From Leptospiraceae bacterium (lineage in GTDB: Bacteria; Spirochaetota; Leptospiria; Leptospirales; Leptonemataceae), in NCBI GenBank assembly GCA_002717505.1, contig PBEB01000022.1:22360-86359 (forward strand): DNA of 64,000 nt. Direction: 5' to 3'. Every line of letters starts with the position of its first letter. The stretch's first letter is position 1. The notes beneath the pieces were generated by a model. That model saw only the letters and a list, made by a program, of their open reading frames with translations. It ran no database searches and was not told the DNA's origin. Below are positions 34,415 to 44,379 of this stretch, piece after piece. The position numbers were made by a program, and so were the translations under genes.

Positions 34415-36337
34415 GTGGCTAAAAAAAAGAAAAAGTCAAAAAACCCTGCGTCGGAAAGGCAGGGTCTTCCCAATCATATTGCGGGCTACCTGTTCTTTCT
34501 GCTGGCGATCCCTGCATCCGGCTTTCTTTTTTCTCTCTCTCTGGCTCCTGTAAGTAGTGGATGGGCCGGACTGGGCAGTCTGATTTTGATGGTGGGATTG
34601 GCTCGCTATCTCTATAATGGCAACATCTGGTTAATGCTCTTTGCAGCCTGGCTGCTTTCCCTGAGTTTTCAGCTATTTGCATTCTTCTGGATCCCGGGAA
34701 CCATTCAGTTTTACGCAGGAACCAGTCGAGAAGCCGCCACAATCTATGCGCTGCTCTATTCTGTTATTTATCAGCTTCGGGTTTTTTTGCTATTTGGTGG
34801 CTTATGGCTTTCCTTTCGGTTTCCGCGACAGGGCCTGCTCATTGTCGCTCTGGCAGCGCTGCTGGGCGACGGTCTAGCTCCCCAGGTGTTTAACTGGTAT
34901 TGGGGAAACATGACGGAGGGCTGGTCCCTGTGGAGTCAGCTTGCATCATTGGGCGGAGTATTTCTTCCGGGTGCTCTGCTGGCAGTTCTGGCCAGGTGGT
35001 TGTACGATGTCCTGACGGAAGTGATCCGAACGGGGGAAAAATCTTCGATTCTCTCGACCATCCATACTTATCTTCGCGAGCCCGATTGGCTGAACAGTTC
35101 TTCCTCCCCGAGTCTGTCGGGTCTTCGTGGCTGGAAACATTCCCTTTCCCTGGCTTCCATTATTGTAGCAGTCCTGCTATATGGCGTCTGGAATGTGGGG
35201 CGCGTGGAGGATGCGATTGCCGAGGGAAAAGATAAGGGAAGCCTGAAGATCGCCATGCTTCAGACCGGTACATCGCGAAAGATGCTGGGAAGTCTGGGCG
35301 ACTATGATCATGCGGCCTCTTCCATGAATCGCGTGGTGAATCAGTCTCTGGAGATCATTCAGAAAAGCGGCGCCTCCCTGGATCTTCTTATCCTTCCTGA
35401 GTCGGCCATCCCCTATCATGGAATAACTCCTGGTCAAAAAGGATATTCTGTTACAATGCATGCCCTGATCTCCTTCATCTATGGTACGGCGCAAACTCCG
35501 CTCCTATTCAATCAGCTTCAGACAGACAAGCAGACCCCCGGCCTGACTTATAACACCGCAACACTGATGGATCCGGAATATTCCCAGCAGCACTATCGCA
35601 AGAGAGTCCTGATACCTTACGGAGAGTACCTGCCCTTTGAGCAATACTTTCCATGGCTTCGCAAGGTCTTCCCGGCTGCCGGTAACTACTCCCCGGAGAA
35701 CCGAAACCAGAACCTGGTAATGGACATGAGCTATTATCCGGATCGGCCGCGACTGCAATTGCTTTCCGTTCAGGAGGCTGGCATAGGGAATCCAGAGACT
35801 CTGTGGACCAATCCTGGGGATTCGCTGAGGGGAGGCGAAACGATATATACGAAATCTCTGGGGGAGCCTATTGCTGCCGGCGGAGATTACTCTTACCGGT
35901 CTAACAGCATCGATCTTAAATTCGCATTATTGATCTGCTATGAAGATTTGATTCCGGAACTGGCCGTTAGTGCTTTTGCCGAGGAGAATCCAGACTTCAT
36001 TGTGAATATCAGTAATGATTCCTGGTTAAGCGATAAGCGTGCCATGCAACAGCATTACGGCGCTGCTCGCATTCGCTCCATAGAGACTGGCCGATTCCTA
36101 CTTCGAGCCACATTGACAGGCATATCCGGAATTATGGATCCAGCGGGACGGGATTTTGTAGAACCCACGGACGTTGACTCCAGAGGAACATTACTGGAGC
36201 AGGTCCCGGTTCAGGGAAAGGTAGCCACATTGTATTCCTGGTTGGGTCCATGGGCATGGAGAACCCAGGTGCTACTACTGTTGCTAGCTCTCCTCGGAAT
36301 CACAATCCCAGCATTTCTAGCACAGAAAGAGAAATAG
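34415..36337 (+). CDS. lnt: Apolipoprotein N-acyltransferase
   Basis: Lnt of 640 residues, larger than the E. coli enzyme (512) because of a longer cytoplasmic loop and a periplasmic insertion near 450. At least six N-terminal membrane helices are followed by a nitrilase-fold periplasmic domain with the catalytic triad Glu329 ('LLILPESAIPY'), Lys396 ('YRKRVLIPYGEYLPFE') and Cys508 ('FALLICYEDLIPEL'), and a last C-terminal helix. It adds the third acyl chain to lipoproteins, in keeping with the many lipoproteins in this window. Start GTG at 34415, 6 bp after the foldase stop. Its 3' end overlaps the convergent oxidase gene by 38 bp. Confidence 0.94.
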   Translation: MAKKKKKSKNPASERQGLPNHIAGYLFFLLAIPASGFLFSLSLAPVSSGWAGLGSLILMVGLARYLYNGNIWLMLFAAWLLSLSFQLFAFFWIPGTIQFYAGTSREAATIYALLYSVIYQLRVFLLFGGLWLSFRFPRQGLLIVALAALLGDGLAPQVFNWYWGNMTEGWSLWSQLASLGGVFLPGALLAVLARWLYDVLTEVIRTGEKSSILSTIHTYLREPDWLNSSSSPSLSGLRGWKHSLSLASIIVAVLLYGVWNVGRVEDAIAEGKDKGSLKIAMLQTGTSRKMLGSLGDYDHAASSMNRVVNQSLEIIQKSGASLDLLILPESAIPYHGITPGQKGYSVTMHALISFIYGTAQTPLLFNQLQTDKQTPGLTYNTATLMDPEYSQQHYRKRVLIPYGEYLPFEQYFPWLRKVFPAAGNYSPENRNQNLVMDMSYYPDRPRLQLLSVQEAGIGNPETLWTNPGDSLRGGETIYTKSLGEPIAAGGDYSYRSNSIDLKFALLICYEDLIPELAVSAFAEENPDFIVNISNDSWLSDKRAMQQHYGAARIRSIETGRFLLRATLTGISGIMDPAGRDFVEPTDVDSRGTLLEQVPVQGKVATLYSWLGPWAWRTQVLLLLLALLGITIPAFLAQKEK

Positions 36338-37385
36338 AAGCCGCAGAAGTCAATCCCGGGCTTTCGATCCCGAGCAAGTGTATGCACCTGCCCTCTTTGC
36401 GAATATAGAAATCTCTGAACTCCTCCCCCTGCAAATAGAGCCGTGGGCGAAGGCCAGCGTAACCAGGACTGAGATCGTCCACAGAATAGCCGGTAAGGAT
36501 TCGAGACAGCGACTCTGCAAAATCTTTAGCCGATTGAGTGATGCGATAATCCTCTTTAAACTCGGCCGCCACAGCATTGGGACCGGCATAGGCATCGCCT
36601 CCAGGATGGAACGTATAGTGAACACCAAGGGCTGTGGAGGTTGGATCCGGCAACGGGTAAACAAGCTTCTTTATTGAGTGAGCTTTGCGAAGACGATAGT
36701 ATTCCCCTCGCACAGGTCGGATCTCAATGCCCGTCAGGCCTGCCATAGCAGCAATGTCGTCGGAATAGAGCCCGGCTGTATTTACGATCCACGATGCATG
36801 TACCTCTTCGCTGCGACTTTCGCTGTCCTGAAGTAGCACTGTGCCACCGCTTGAAGTCAGCGAAAGACCCGTAACCTTTCGACCATTCAGCCAATAGGTT
36901 CCCTGATCTTTCGCATCATTCTGAACTGAATGCAGGTAGGCAGCCGCATCACAAACACCGGTGTTAGGACTGACAATGGCAGCCTGGCCTCGCACTCCCG
37001 AGTATTCCTTTCCGGGGTCCTCAATAATTCGCAGGTCCCTGGCGCCGATATTCTCCGCATTCTGTTTCAATAGCTCAAGTCGACCAAGGGCTTCTGGAGA
37101 ATGGTCCGCCCCGGTGGTGATCAGTTTTCCGCAAATCTGATGGGGAAGCTTTGAGGACCGTAGATAATCCACGGTCAAGTCATGTCCGCGAAGACAGTGA
37201 AATGCTTTCAGAGAATCCCGGGTATAGTAGATGCCTGCATGCAGAACGCCGGAGTTTCGCCCGGAAGTTGCGTCCCCGGGGTGATGGGACTGATCGCACA
37301 GGGCAACAGAAAGCCCGGCCTTACTGGCCCGAGATGCGATCCAGCTTCCGACAATACCACCTCCGATGATCAATAAATCAATCAA
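36300..37385 (-). CDS. LhgO-like FAD-dependent L-2-hydroxyglutarate dehydrogenase/oxidase
   Basis: DAO-family flavoprotein of 361 residues. The FAD-binding Rossmann motif 'LLIIGGGIVGSWIASRA' is followed by the LhgO signature 'TSGRNSGVLHAGIYY'. Later blocks include 'GVCDAAAYLHSVQNDAKDQG', 'IVNTAGLYSDDIAAMAGL' and 'RPVRGEYYRLRKA'. The family oxidises L-2-hydroxyglutarate to 2-oxoglutarate, passing electrons to quinones or oxygen. It lies 12 bp after the UXS-like gene on the same strand. Confidence 0.87.
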   Translation of the reverse strand: MIDLLIIGGGIVGSWIASRASKAGLSVALCDQSHHPGDATSGRNSGVLHAGIYYTRDSLKAFHCLRGHDLTVDYLRSSKLPHQICGKLITTGADHSPEALGRLELLKQNAENIGARDLRIIEDPGKEYSGVRGQAAIVSPNTGVCDAAAYLHSVQNDAKDQGTYWLNGRKVTGLSLTSSGGTVLLQDSESRSEEVHASWIVNTAGLYSDDIAAMAGLTGIEIRPVRGEYYRLRKAHSIKKLVYPLPDPTSTALGVHYTFHPGGDAYAGPNAVAAEFKEDYRITQSAKDFAESLSRILTGYSVDDLSPGYAGLRPRLYLQGEEFRDFYIRKEGRCIHLLGIESPGLTSAASISLSVLEMLGL

Positions 37386-37397
37386 CGGAAGATTTCC

Positions 37398-38327
37398 TTA
37401 TAAATGCCGGAAGTATTCAATCGTTCGCCGCAGCCCTTCAGCCAGTGGAGCTGTTAATTCATAGTCGAATAGCTGACGTGCAAGGGTTAGATCGGGCCGA
37501 CGTCGGGTGGGATCGTCTTGCGGAAGCGGCTGGTTTACGACTCTGGACTGACTTCCCGTTAGCCGAATGACCTCTTGAGCCAGCTCCTGAACAGTAAATT
37601 CTCCATCGTTTCCGAGATTAACAGGACCTGTGTGGCCTTCATGTTTCATGAATTTCAGGATGCCATTGACCAGATCGTCTACGTAGCAGAAAGACCTGGT
37701 CTGGGTCCCGTCTCCGTAAATGGTAATGTCTTCTCCTTTCAGAGCCTGCACGATAAAGTTGGATACCACTCGTCCATCCGCTGGATCCATTCTGGGTCCA
37801 TAGGTATTGAAAATTCGAATAACCCGGATGTCCACTCCATGCATGCGATGATAATCGAAGCAAAGAGTCTCGGCGGCTCGCTTTCCTTCATCGTAGCAGG
37901 CACGGATGCCAATGGGATTTACGCTGCCACGATAGGATTCGGGCTGGGGATGTACTTCAGGGTCGCCATAGACTTCGGAGGTGCTGGCCTGAAGCAGTCG
38001 AGCTCCGGTCCTTTTTGCCAGGCCAAGCAAGTTCATGGTGCCAAGCACCGATGTTTTCATGGTCTTTACGGGATTGGCCTGGTAATGCACCGGACTTGCC
38101 GGGCAGGCCATATTGTATATACGATCTACTTCAATGCGAATGGGTTCCGTGATGTCGTGCCGAATGAGTTCAAAGTTTCGGTTATTCAGCAAGTGGGCAA
38201 TGTTCCGACGTCGACCGGTGAAAAAATTGTCCAGGCAAATGACATAGTCTCCCTGTTCGAGGAGTCTTTCACATAGATGGGAACCAATAAATCCGGCACC
38301 GCCGGTAACAAGCACTGTATGGGACAT
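37398..38327 (-). CDS. UDP-glucuronate decarboxylase-like extended SDR
   Basis: NAD-dependent sugar-nucleotide enzyme of 309 residues. The N-terminal Rossmann '[19 protein letters not shown]', '[19 protein letters not shown]' (diagnostic for UDP-xylose synthase) and '[20 protein letters not shown]' are present. The catalytic Tyr-Lys pair occurs in '[12 protein letters not shown]', and '[10 protein letters not shown]' and '[12 protein letters not shown]' are also seen. It should decarboxylate UDP-glucuronate to UDP-xylose for surface polysaccharide. Operon order on this strand is M50B-like, then this gene, then the LhgO-like gene. Confidence 0.9.
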   Translation of the reverse strand: MSHTVLVTGGAGFIGSHLCERLLEQGDYVICLDNFFTGRRRNIAHLLNNRNFELIRHDITEPIRIEVDRIYNMACPASPVHYQANPVKTMKTSVLGTMNLLGLAKRTGARLLQASTSEVYGDPEVHPQPESYRGSVNPIGIRACYDEGKRAAETLCFDYHRMHGVDIRVIRIFNTYGPRMDPADGRVVSNFIVQALKGEDITIYGDGTQTRSFCYVDDLVNGILKFMKHEGHTGPVNLGNDGEFTVQELAQEVIRLTGSQSRVVNQPLPQDDPTRRRPDLTLARQLFDYELTAPLAEGLRRTIEYFRHL

Positions 38328-38415
38328 CCATTACAGGGTTAGATTTCAGACATCACAGGCAACCAGAAATCAATAGCGTCTATTCTGAGGCAATGCCATG
38401 GCACATTTCCAGGTG

Positions 38416-39378
38416 CTAGGAGAAGGATGAGTTTCGGTCAGCGGCTGCCAGCTCTTCCTGTGGCGTCTGCTCCCAGTGGCCCGGGTACGGCGGCACTGGA
38501 CCGGCATCCTGGGAAATATTAGAGCCCATTTCGTCCGGTCCGCCTTCAACGGCCGGGGCGAAGGGGATATCGCCAGCAGGGACAGCGTCCAGGTCAGGAG
38601 CCGCTTCTGGCTCCTCCGGTTCGGAGTAGTGGACCGCTTCCCGGACAGCAGGCGCCAGTACCAGGTAGGATTGCAGCAGAATGATTGCCGTCCAGACCAC
38701 AGATACAGTGACAGCAGTGAATCCCACGGAGCCATCCTCCAGAGCATCCGACCCGAGATACGAGGCCAGGATGGCCGCATCGGTACTATCTACATCCCGG
38801 GTGAAATCGAAGAGATCGAACAGACTGTAGAATAGAAAGAAAACTCCAATGGCGGTGAGAGCCCCTCTGGCAGGCTTCTCTCCCAGACCAGCTATGACGA
38901 TAAATGCCAGACCATAACCAATGCCTGTGTAGAAAGCAGTGTCCAGGGGCGAAGTAAACAACCAGGAGAAATAGATCAGCAAAACAGCGAACACAATTAA
39001 GGAGGCTCGCTCCAGTCTTCCTACCAGCGATTGCCGCAGCAACACAGCCCCTGTGAGTGCACAGCCGATGTATCCCGCAGACACGGCAGCCACAAAGCCC
39101 AGATTGGAGAAATCGCCTGTAACCAGAGTTTTTCCGGACTCATTCCAGCTCACTTCTATTGAATCCAATCGTACACCTGCCGCCAGCGAAAGGAATCCAT
39201 GCCACATTTCATGAACCAGGACAACAAGTAGCTTGACCGGTCGCAGGAGATTGGAATCCCAGAACAGGGTTAGTCCGAGGCCTATGGCCACCATTAACAG
39301 GAAACGCTTCCCAGCCACATTGAGATTATCGGCAGATTCATGATTCAGATCCAGGACGGAAAGGTCTTCAATTCCCAA
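38416..39378 (-). CDS. M50B-like membrane protein with HExxH motif
   Basis: Protein of up to 320 residues with about seven hydrophobic helices and an acidic, Pro-rich C-terminal tail of 75 residues. 'LVVLVHEMWHGFLSLAAGV' holds the HExxH zinc-site motif (HEMWH) placed as in the peptidase M50B-like family (PF13398), whose substrates are mostly unknown. The ATG at 39378 overlaps the divergent mnmC start by 39 bp; an internal ATG at 39294 would remove the overlap but cut into the first helix. It probably acts inside the inner membrane. Confidence 0.8.
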   Translation of the reverse strand: MGIEDLSVLDLNHESADNLNVAGKRFLLMVAIGLGLTLFWDSNLLRPVKLLVVLVHEMWHGFLSLAAGVRLDSIEVSWNESGKTLVTGDFSNLGFVAAVSAGYIGCALTGAVLLRQSLVGRLERASLIVFAVLLIYFSWLFTSPLDTAFYTGIGYGLAFIVIAGLGEKPARGALTAIGVFFLFYSLFDLFDFTRDVDSTDAAILASYLGSDALEDGSVGFTAVTVSVVWTAIILLQSYLVLAPAVREAVHYSEPEEPEAAPDLDAVPAGDIPFAPAVEGGPDEMGSNISQDAGPVPPYPGHWEQTPQEELAAADRNSSFS

Positions 39379-41343
39379 TTCCAGGATATCTACTTCAGTC
39401 AGGAGGATGGGGCGGCGGAATCTGATTATGTCTTTTTGAAGGGAAACGATCTTGAGGGTCGTTTCGCGGACCTTTCATTGCATGAAACCTTCGTTATTGG
39501 AGAGCTTGGATTTGGCACTGGATTGAATTTTGTTCTGGCCCGAAGGCTATTTTTAGAACGAGCTCCGGCAGAAGCGCGACTTCAGTATTATTCTTTTGAG
39601 ATCGATTTGCCCAGCTCCTCCCTGTGCCGAAGAAGCCTGTCATTATTTCCTGATCTAAGGTCCGATGCCTCGCTCCTTCGCAAAAAATTGCGAGGAGTGC
39701 TGCAGAAAAACACCGGGGTTCATACTCTCTTTTTCGATAATCGGGTGCGCCTCACGCTGATCCTGGGAGACGCCAGGGAAGAAATCCAAAAAATGATAAT
39801 GAGCTGCGATGCATGGTTTCTGGATGGTTTCGCGCCGGCCAGGAATCCAGAAATGTGGCAGTCCGATCTTTTCTTCGAAATTGCAGCGAGAAGCAAGCCC
39901 GATGCAAGCTTCTCCAGTTTTACGGCTGCCGGTGGAGTCCGCTCGGCGTTGATGGAGGCCGGGTTTAGTGTAGAACGAGTGCCCGGCTTTGGCAGAAAGA
40001 AGCACATGATTCGCGGTTCACTTACCGGGCAATCGTCTTCCAGAGAGTCAATGGAATCGTCTCGCGGAAAACAGGGTTTGGTGGCGACTCGGGCATCGTC
40101 ATCGAATAAAGCAAGCCCTGGCCCATTCCGGGCGTCGGTGTCTTTCTTGCCAGCTGGAACTGTCAATATAATCGGAGGTGGTTTGGCCGGTCTTGCCACT
40201 GCTCATGCATTGATTCAAAGAAATATACCGGTGCAGCTTTTTGAAGCCAGCACCGTTGCCAGTGGCGCATCCGGAAATCTTGCTGGAATGGCGGCAGCGA
40301 GCATAACGGCAGAACCAACATCGGGCAGTTTGATTGGTCTTCGCGCTCAGAGTATGTTCATATCCTGGCTCAGCGAACAGGAAGGATTCTGGAAGAAACC
40401 GGGAATGGTGCGAAAGCGGGAGGACTGGGAGAGATATTTGCGTGGGACAGATTCGCATCGATTGACAAACTCATTTCTTAGCCATAGCAGAAAAGAAACC
40501 ATGATCGGCTTCAGCGCTGCGGTAGAGCCCGCTACTCTCTGCCAATACTATCTGGAGCGTTGTCAGATGTCAGGAATCTTTCGGCTGTATCAAGGGCAGG
40601 AAGTGAGTCCGGATGATTTACAAAAGACCGGCGAAGAAAGCATCTGGGTGCTCTGTAACGCCATCGGTATCCAGGACTTTTATCAGGCTCGTTTTATTCC
40701 GCAAAAGCCGGTAAGAGGTCAGGTACTTCATTTACCTCTGGGACGTTCCCCTTATCGCTTTCCTGTTACGAATCAGCTCTACATGGTTCCTGTTCCCTCG
40801 AACCCCGAGCTATGGGTCCTGGGGGCCACGTTTGATATGCATCTAAGCGATACTCATCGTTTACCGCAGCGGGATGAGTACCTTTTGTCCGAAATGCAGG
40901 AGCGATTGCCGGACTTTGCCAGAAGTCTTCCAGCAGATACCATCAGACAAATAGAGAATAGAGAACTCCAGGGCAGGGTGGGATTTCGCAGCCAGTCCAG
41001 AGACTATCTGCCGGTCTGCGGAGCTGTACCTGTTGCGAAGCAGTTTTTGAAGAAGTATGACAATCATTATACTCTTCCGGGAGAACAGAAGAAAGCAATA
41101 GATTATGCGAAAATTAACCGGCAAGTTCAGAGACATCCCGGTTTGTATATTAATGCCTGCCACGGAAGTCGAGGGATAACTACATCTTTTCTATGCGCAG
41201 AAATCATCGCAGCTCAGATTGCCAAAGAAGGATGGCCCCTGGAGTCTTCGCTGGTGGACGCCATGGATCCCGTACGCTTCCTCTGGAAAACTGTGAAGCA
41301 ATCTCCCTCGAATCGACCGGACTGGGCGAGGGAAACCAATTGA
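39340..41343 (+). CDS. mnmC: Bifunctional tRNA 5-methylaminomethyl-2-thiouridine biosynthesis protein
   Basis: MnmC of 667 residues, the expected size for the fused enzyme. The N-terminal methyltransferase (MnmC2) has 'SQFQDIYFSQEDGAAESDYV', the SAM-binding 'VIGELGFGTGLNFVLARRLF' and 'DAWFLDGFAPARNPEMW'. A polar linker leads to the C-terminal FAD oxidase (MnmC1) with 'VNIIGGGLAGLATAHALIQR' and a closing 'NACHGSRGITTSFLCAEIIA'. It converts cmnm5s2U at the tRNA wobble position to mnm5s2U. It overlaps the divergent M50B-like gene head to head. Confidence 0.94.
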   Translation: MIQIQDGKVFNSQFQDIYFSQEDGAAESDYVFLKGNDLEGRFADLSLHETFVIGELGFGTGLNFVLARRLFLERAPAEARLQYYSFEIDLPSSSLCRRSLSLFPDLRSDASLLRKKLRGVLQKNTGVHTLFFDNRVRLTLILGDAREEIQKMIMSCDAWFLDGFAPARNPEMWQSDLFFEIAARSKPDASFSSFTAAGGVRSALMEAGFSVERVPGFGRKKHMIRGSLTGQSSSRESMESSRGKQGLVATRASSSNKASPGPFRASVSFLPAGTVNIIGGGLAGLATAHALIQRNIPVQLFEASTVASGASGNLAGMAAASITAEPTSGSLIGLRAQSMFISWLSEQEGFWKKPGMVRKREDWERYLRGTDSHRLTNSFLSHSRKETMIGFSAAVEPATLCQYYLERCQMSGIFRLYQGQEVSPDDLQKTGEESIWVLCNAIGIQDFYQARFIPQKPVRGQVLHLPLGRSPYRFPVTNQLYMVPVPSNPELWVLGATFDMHLSDTHRLPQRDEYLLSEMQERLPDFARSLPADTIRQIENRELQGRVGFRSQSRDYLPVCGAVPVAKQFLKKYDNHYTLPGEQKKAIDYAKINRQVQRHPGLYINACHGSRGITTSFLCAEIIAAQIAKEGWPLESSLVDAMDPVRFLWKTVKQSPSNRPDWARETN

Positions 41344-41392
41344 AGCTATCGGGATTGCTGAAACAATTGGTGGCCCTGAGTAGCAAGCGCCG

Positions 41393-42472
41393 TCATCTAG
41401 GCAGGCGATAGACTCCAATCAGCGGCAAATGATCACTAATGGACAGAGTATCTTCGTTTCGCACTCTGTAGGACTGCTGCTCAAGACCAGCGGAATAGAA
41501 GATATAATCGATGGTTCGATCCGGGGCCTGGACGATATGACTATTCGGAAAGTGAGTATAAAAGTTAGACTGCTGCGGTCCGTTCAGAGCCTCTGCACCT
41601 ACACTGGAGTTGAACTCAGCAAATAGAGTCTGAATTTCGCTGTCCTCTTGATAGAACACTTGATCGTTCTTGTGTAATTGCGATCGATCCCATCCCGGAG
41701 GAAGCAAATTGAAGTCTCCTCCTATAATCCAGTCGTTGCCCTCTTCATTTAGTTTAAGAAGAAGATCTCTCACTTCCGATACCTGGCGCTCCATAATGTC
41801 TGTGCCCTGCGCAAAAGCATCCAGGTGCGTATTTAATACAACCAGCGGCTTTCGGTCTTCCACGGATATCCGGGACTCCAGAATCGCTCTCTTTAAATAG
41901 AATTGCTGAGAAATCATATCCATGGGCATAATGCTTAGCTGGTGACGCCGGGCAGATTCCATGCGAAAGCGGCTTATTGTAAGAAGTTTCATTCCTACAG
42001 AACCCATTACGTTCGGATCAGGCACGAAGTCCGCTTTCCAGTAATAAGCGCTGGTATGGCAGGGATAATCTGGGCCCAGTCCATCCATAATCTCTACGAT
42101 CTGGTCCATGTAATTGGTAGACTTCGCATCCACATTTACCTCTTGAAGCAACAGTACGTCCGGTTTTTCGCTTTTTACAATCTCCAGGAATTCTGCAAGG
42201 GTCTTCTTCACTTCGGAGAATTCTGGTTCCTGGTCCTTTCCCGATCCGTCGGAGACGTCGTACCAGAAAACATAGCTCTTTCCAGCCATGTATTGAACAT
42301 TCCAGTTCATTACTTTGACTTCCTGACCGGGCTGCAGATCCGGCGCATCCGCTGCACATTGGACTTTCATGTCTTCAATGGGTTCTGGGTGATAGGTGAT
42401 CAAATTGATTGTTAGAACCAGCGCGCCCAATATACCCGCAAGGCTCAGTCCTGTAATTTTAAGAGCTTTCAT
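41393..42472 (-). CDS. Endonuclease/exonuclease/phosphatase-family hydrolase with N-terminal anchor
   Basis: Protein of 359 residues. One N-terminal hydrophobic helix (ITGLSLAGILGALVLTINLI) acts as signal or anchor, followed by an EEP fold: 'VKVMNWNVQYM' (Asn), 'PDVLLLQEVN' (metal Glu), 'LVVLNTHLDAF', 'WIIGGDFNLLP' and the C-terminal 'ISDHLPLIGVY' (catalytic Asp-His). In this superfamily exported members include sphingomyelinase-like and nuclease-like enzymes; leptospiral sphingomyelinases share the fold but have extra domains not seen here. The ATG at 42472 is chosen; a TTG at 42505, directly after the panE stop, is an alternative. Confidence 0.85.
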   Translation of the reverse strand: MKALKITGLSLAGILGALVLTINLITYHPEPIEDMKVQCAADAPDLQPGQEVKVMNWNVQYMAGKSYVFWYDVSDGSGKDQEPEFSEVKKTLAEFLEIVKSEKPDVLLLQEVNVDAKSTNYMDQIVEIMDGLGPDYPCHTSAYYWKADFVPDPNVMGSVGMKLLTISRFRMESARRHQLSIMPMDMISQQFYLKRAILESRISVEDRKPLVVLNTHLDAFAQGTDIMERQVSEVRDLLLKLNEEGNDWIIGGDFNLLPPGWDRSQLHKNDQVFYQEDSEIQTLFAEFNSSVGAEALNGPQQSNFYTHFPNSHIVQAPDRTIDYIFYSAGLEQQSYRVRNEDTLSISDHLPLIGVYRLPR

Positions 42473-42505
42473 GAGCCCCGAAGAATTGTGGATACGGGAA
42501 GCCAA

Positions 42506-43492
42506 TCAACCGTTTTTCATGTGTGCGCTTCGGATAAGCTGCACGATGGTAGAATTCACGGGTGCCTTCAAGCCATGGCTTTCGCTTCGTTCCACAATGA
42601 ATCCGTTCATGGCCATGATCTCCGTAGCTCGACCCTTCTGTATGTCGGCCAGCATACTCGGTTCATGTTCCGCTGTGGCCGGTATCAAAGTTTGCTGTAA
42701 ATGATCAAAGTAATCCTGAGCTGAAGCCCAGAAGAGAGGAGCCTTTTCCAGCGCGGCCAAGGCGAAGGCTTCATCCAAAATCTCCTTCATAAGTTCCAGC
42801 GCTGGCTCTACTCGGAGTTCACCGTAAGGCAATTTTAGAAGGGCACCCAGAGGATTTAGGCAACAGTTGTAGAGAAGCTTGGCCCATAGAAAGGAAATCA
42901 TTCGGTCACTGTATTCGAAAACGAGCGGGGTTTCAGAAAGTATATCTACAAGACTCCGTGCTGCCTCGGGGTAAACGGAATTGCTCTGCGAATCATTGGT
43001 CTCCAGCCAGCCAATCTTTCCGGGACCTCCATAGACGGTGATCCTGACATGTCCAGGGTCCGGAATATCGTATCCCGTGATCGTCATCCCGCTGAGGATG
43101 ATGGGTAGTTGCGTTATCCCGCCGGATGTAAGAGTCTCTCGAATGGTTTCCAGATTGCCCATTCCATTCTGGATATGGGCCCAGACCGGTCGCTCAGGAT
43201 CTGGAATCGCCTGAATGAGCTCCTCTGTGGCTATACGAGTAGCCGGAGACTTTACAGTTATCAGAACCCAGTCCAGAGGCTTCTGAAGAAAAGGATGGTC
43301 CTTGAGTGCGCCCTCCTTGCATACCAAGGGCGTGTGCTGACTGGAGCCCAGTATTCCATCAATTGCCAGCCCATGATCCGCCATGGCATCCATATGGGCT
43401 CCTCTACCTACGAGAAGCACTTCATGATTGCGAGAAAGGTAGCCGCCAATGGCACTACCCACGGCCCCTGCTCCCATCACCAGGATTCTCAT
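42506..43492 (-). CDS. panE: 2-dehydropantoate 2-reductase (ketopantoate reductase)
   Basis: NADPH-dependent reductase of 328 residues in pantothenate synthesis. The N-terminal motif 'ILVMGAGAVGSAIGGYL' is a typical Rossmann G-x-G-x-x-G, followed by 'DWVLITVKSPAT', 'IQNGMGNLE', the catalytic-Lys region 'FLWAKLLYNCCLNPLGALL' and 'PSMLADIQKGRATEIMAMNG' (family signature). Length is slightly above usual (about 300). It overlaps the prmA stop by 4 bp, so it is coupled. Confidence 0.9.
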   Translation of the reverse strand: MRILVMGAGAVGSAIGGYLSRNHEVLLVGRGAHMDAMADHGLAIDGILGSSQHTPLVCKEGALKDHPFLQKPLDWVLITVKSPATRIATEELIQAIPDPERPVWAHIQNGMGNLETIRETLTSGGITQLPIILSGMTITGYDIPDPGHVRITVYGGPGKIGWLETNDSQSNSVYPEAARSLVDILSETPLVFEYSDRMISFLWAKLLYNCCLNPLGALLKLPYGELRVEPALELMKEILDEAFALAALEKAPLFWASAQDYFDHLQQTLIPATAEHEPSMLADIQKGRATEIMAMNGFIVERSESHGLKAPVNSTIVQLIRSAHMKNG

Positions 43493-44379
43493 GCAGATTT
43501 GTGGAACTCCATAACCAGCCAGCCATCATCTTCCATTTCGCTTTGAAGATTCCAGCCAGGGAAAGCATCGAGAAAGTCCTGCTTCTGCTCTACGATAATG
43601 CCAGATACAATGAGTCGTTGCCCGGGAAGGGTTGTGACAACGTCTTTCGCTGACAGAAAGACATTTAGAGTAATGTTGGCCAGAGTGAGGTCCGCATCGA
43701 AGGACATGATTTGAGGAAGCTCGAAGCCGCCTTTTAATACTTCCACAGAATCGTTGTTTTCGAAATTGAGATCAAGATTGGAATTCGTTGCGTGGACTGC
43801 ATTTCCATCTACATCGAATGCAAGGACCGTACTGGCTCCCATGCGAAGCGCCGCGATGGTAAGGATTCCGGAACCGCATCCTGCATCCAATACCTTCATA
43901 TTATCCAGGGGATTGTTTTCCATCCATCGCACCATCATCCGACTGGTTGCATGCAGTCCGGTGCCGAATGCCAGGCCGGGATCAAGGTAGATTCTCTTGC
44001 GAGCACCAAAGCGGGCATCGTCTTCTGTTCCTTTGAACCAGGAAGGTACTACCGCAAATCCTTCGCCCAGCACAAAGGGTCGGTAGTGCTCTTTATACGC
44101 TTCTTGATAGTCCGATTGCTCGATTGTATTCTCATCGAGGTAGTAACTCTCGATACCGCAGGCCAGAAGAACCGCTTCCAGATCCCATCGGCACTCAACG
44201 CATTCTACCGGGAAATAGAGTACAAGGGTTGTCTGATCGCTGGCCGGTCGGTTCTCTTCGTAGAGTACCTCGTAATAGCCGGATAGATCCGGAATCAGGT
44301 TTTGATCCAGAAGTGCAGTCAATGCCTGGGCATCGTCCTGGCCAAGATGTAAGCTTATTTCATGGTAGGATGAACTCAA
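43489..44379 (-). CDS. prmA: Ribosomal protein L11 methyltransferase
   Basis: PrmA of 296 residues: an N-terminal substrate-recognition domain, then the SAM-dependent methyltransferase with 'LAFGTGLHATSRMMVRWME' (PrmA-specific block), motif I 'VLDAGCGSGILTIAALRMGA' and 'LTLANITLNVF' (the N-I motif). It trimethylates ribosomal protein L11. Overlaps of 4 bp both upstream (unknown 612-residue protein) and downstream (panE) indicate one operon. Confidence 0.95.
   Translation of the reverse strand: MSSSYHEISLHLGQDDAQALTALLDQNLIPDLSGYYEVLYEENRPASDQTTLVLYFPVECVECRWDLEAVLLACGIESYYLDENTIEQSDYQEAYKEHYRPFVLGEGFAVVPSWFKGTEDDARFGARKRIYLDPGLAFGTGLHATSRMMVRWMENNPLDNMKVLDAGCGSGILTIAALRMGASTVLAFDVDGNAVHATNSNLDLNFENNDSVEVLKGGFELPQIMSFDADLTLANITLNVFLSAKDVVTTLPGQRLIVSGIIVEQKQDFLDAFPGWNLQSEMEDDGWLVMEFHKSA

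Noticed and set aside
38370-38780. Minus-strand frame overlapping the M50B-like gene
   Set aside because: Shifted frame of the M50B-like C-terminus; Trp/Arg/Ser-rich and not protein-like.
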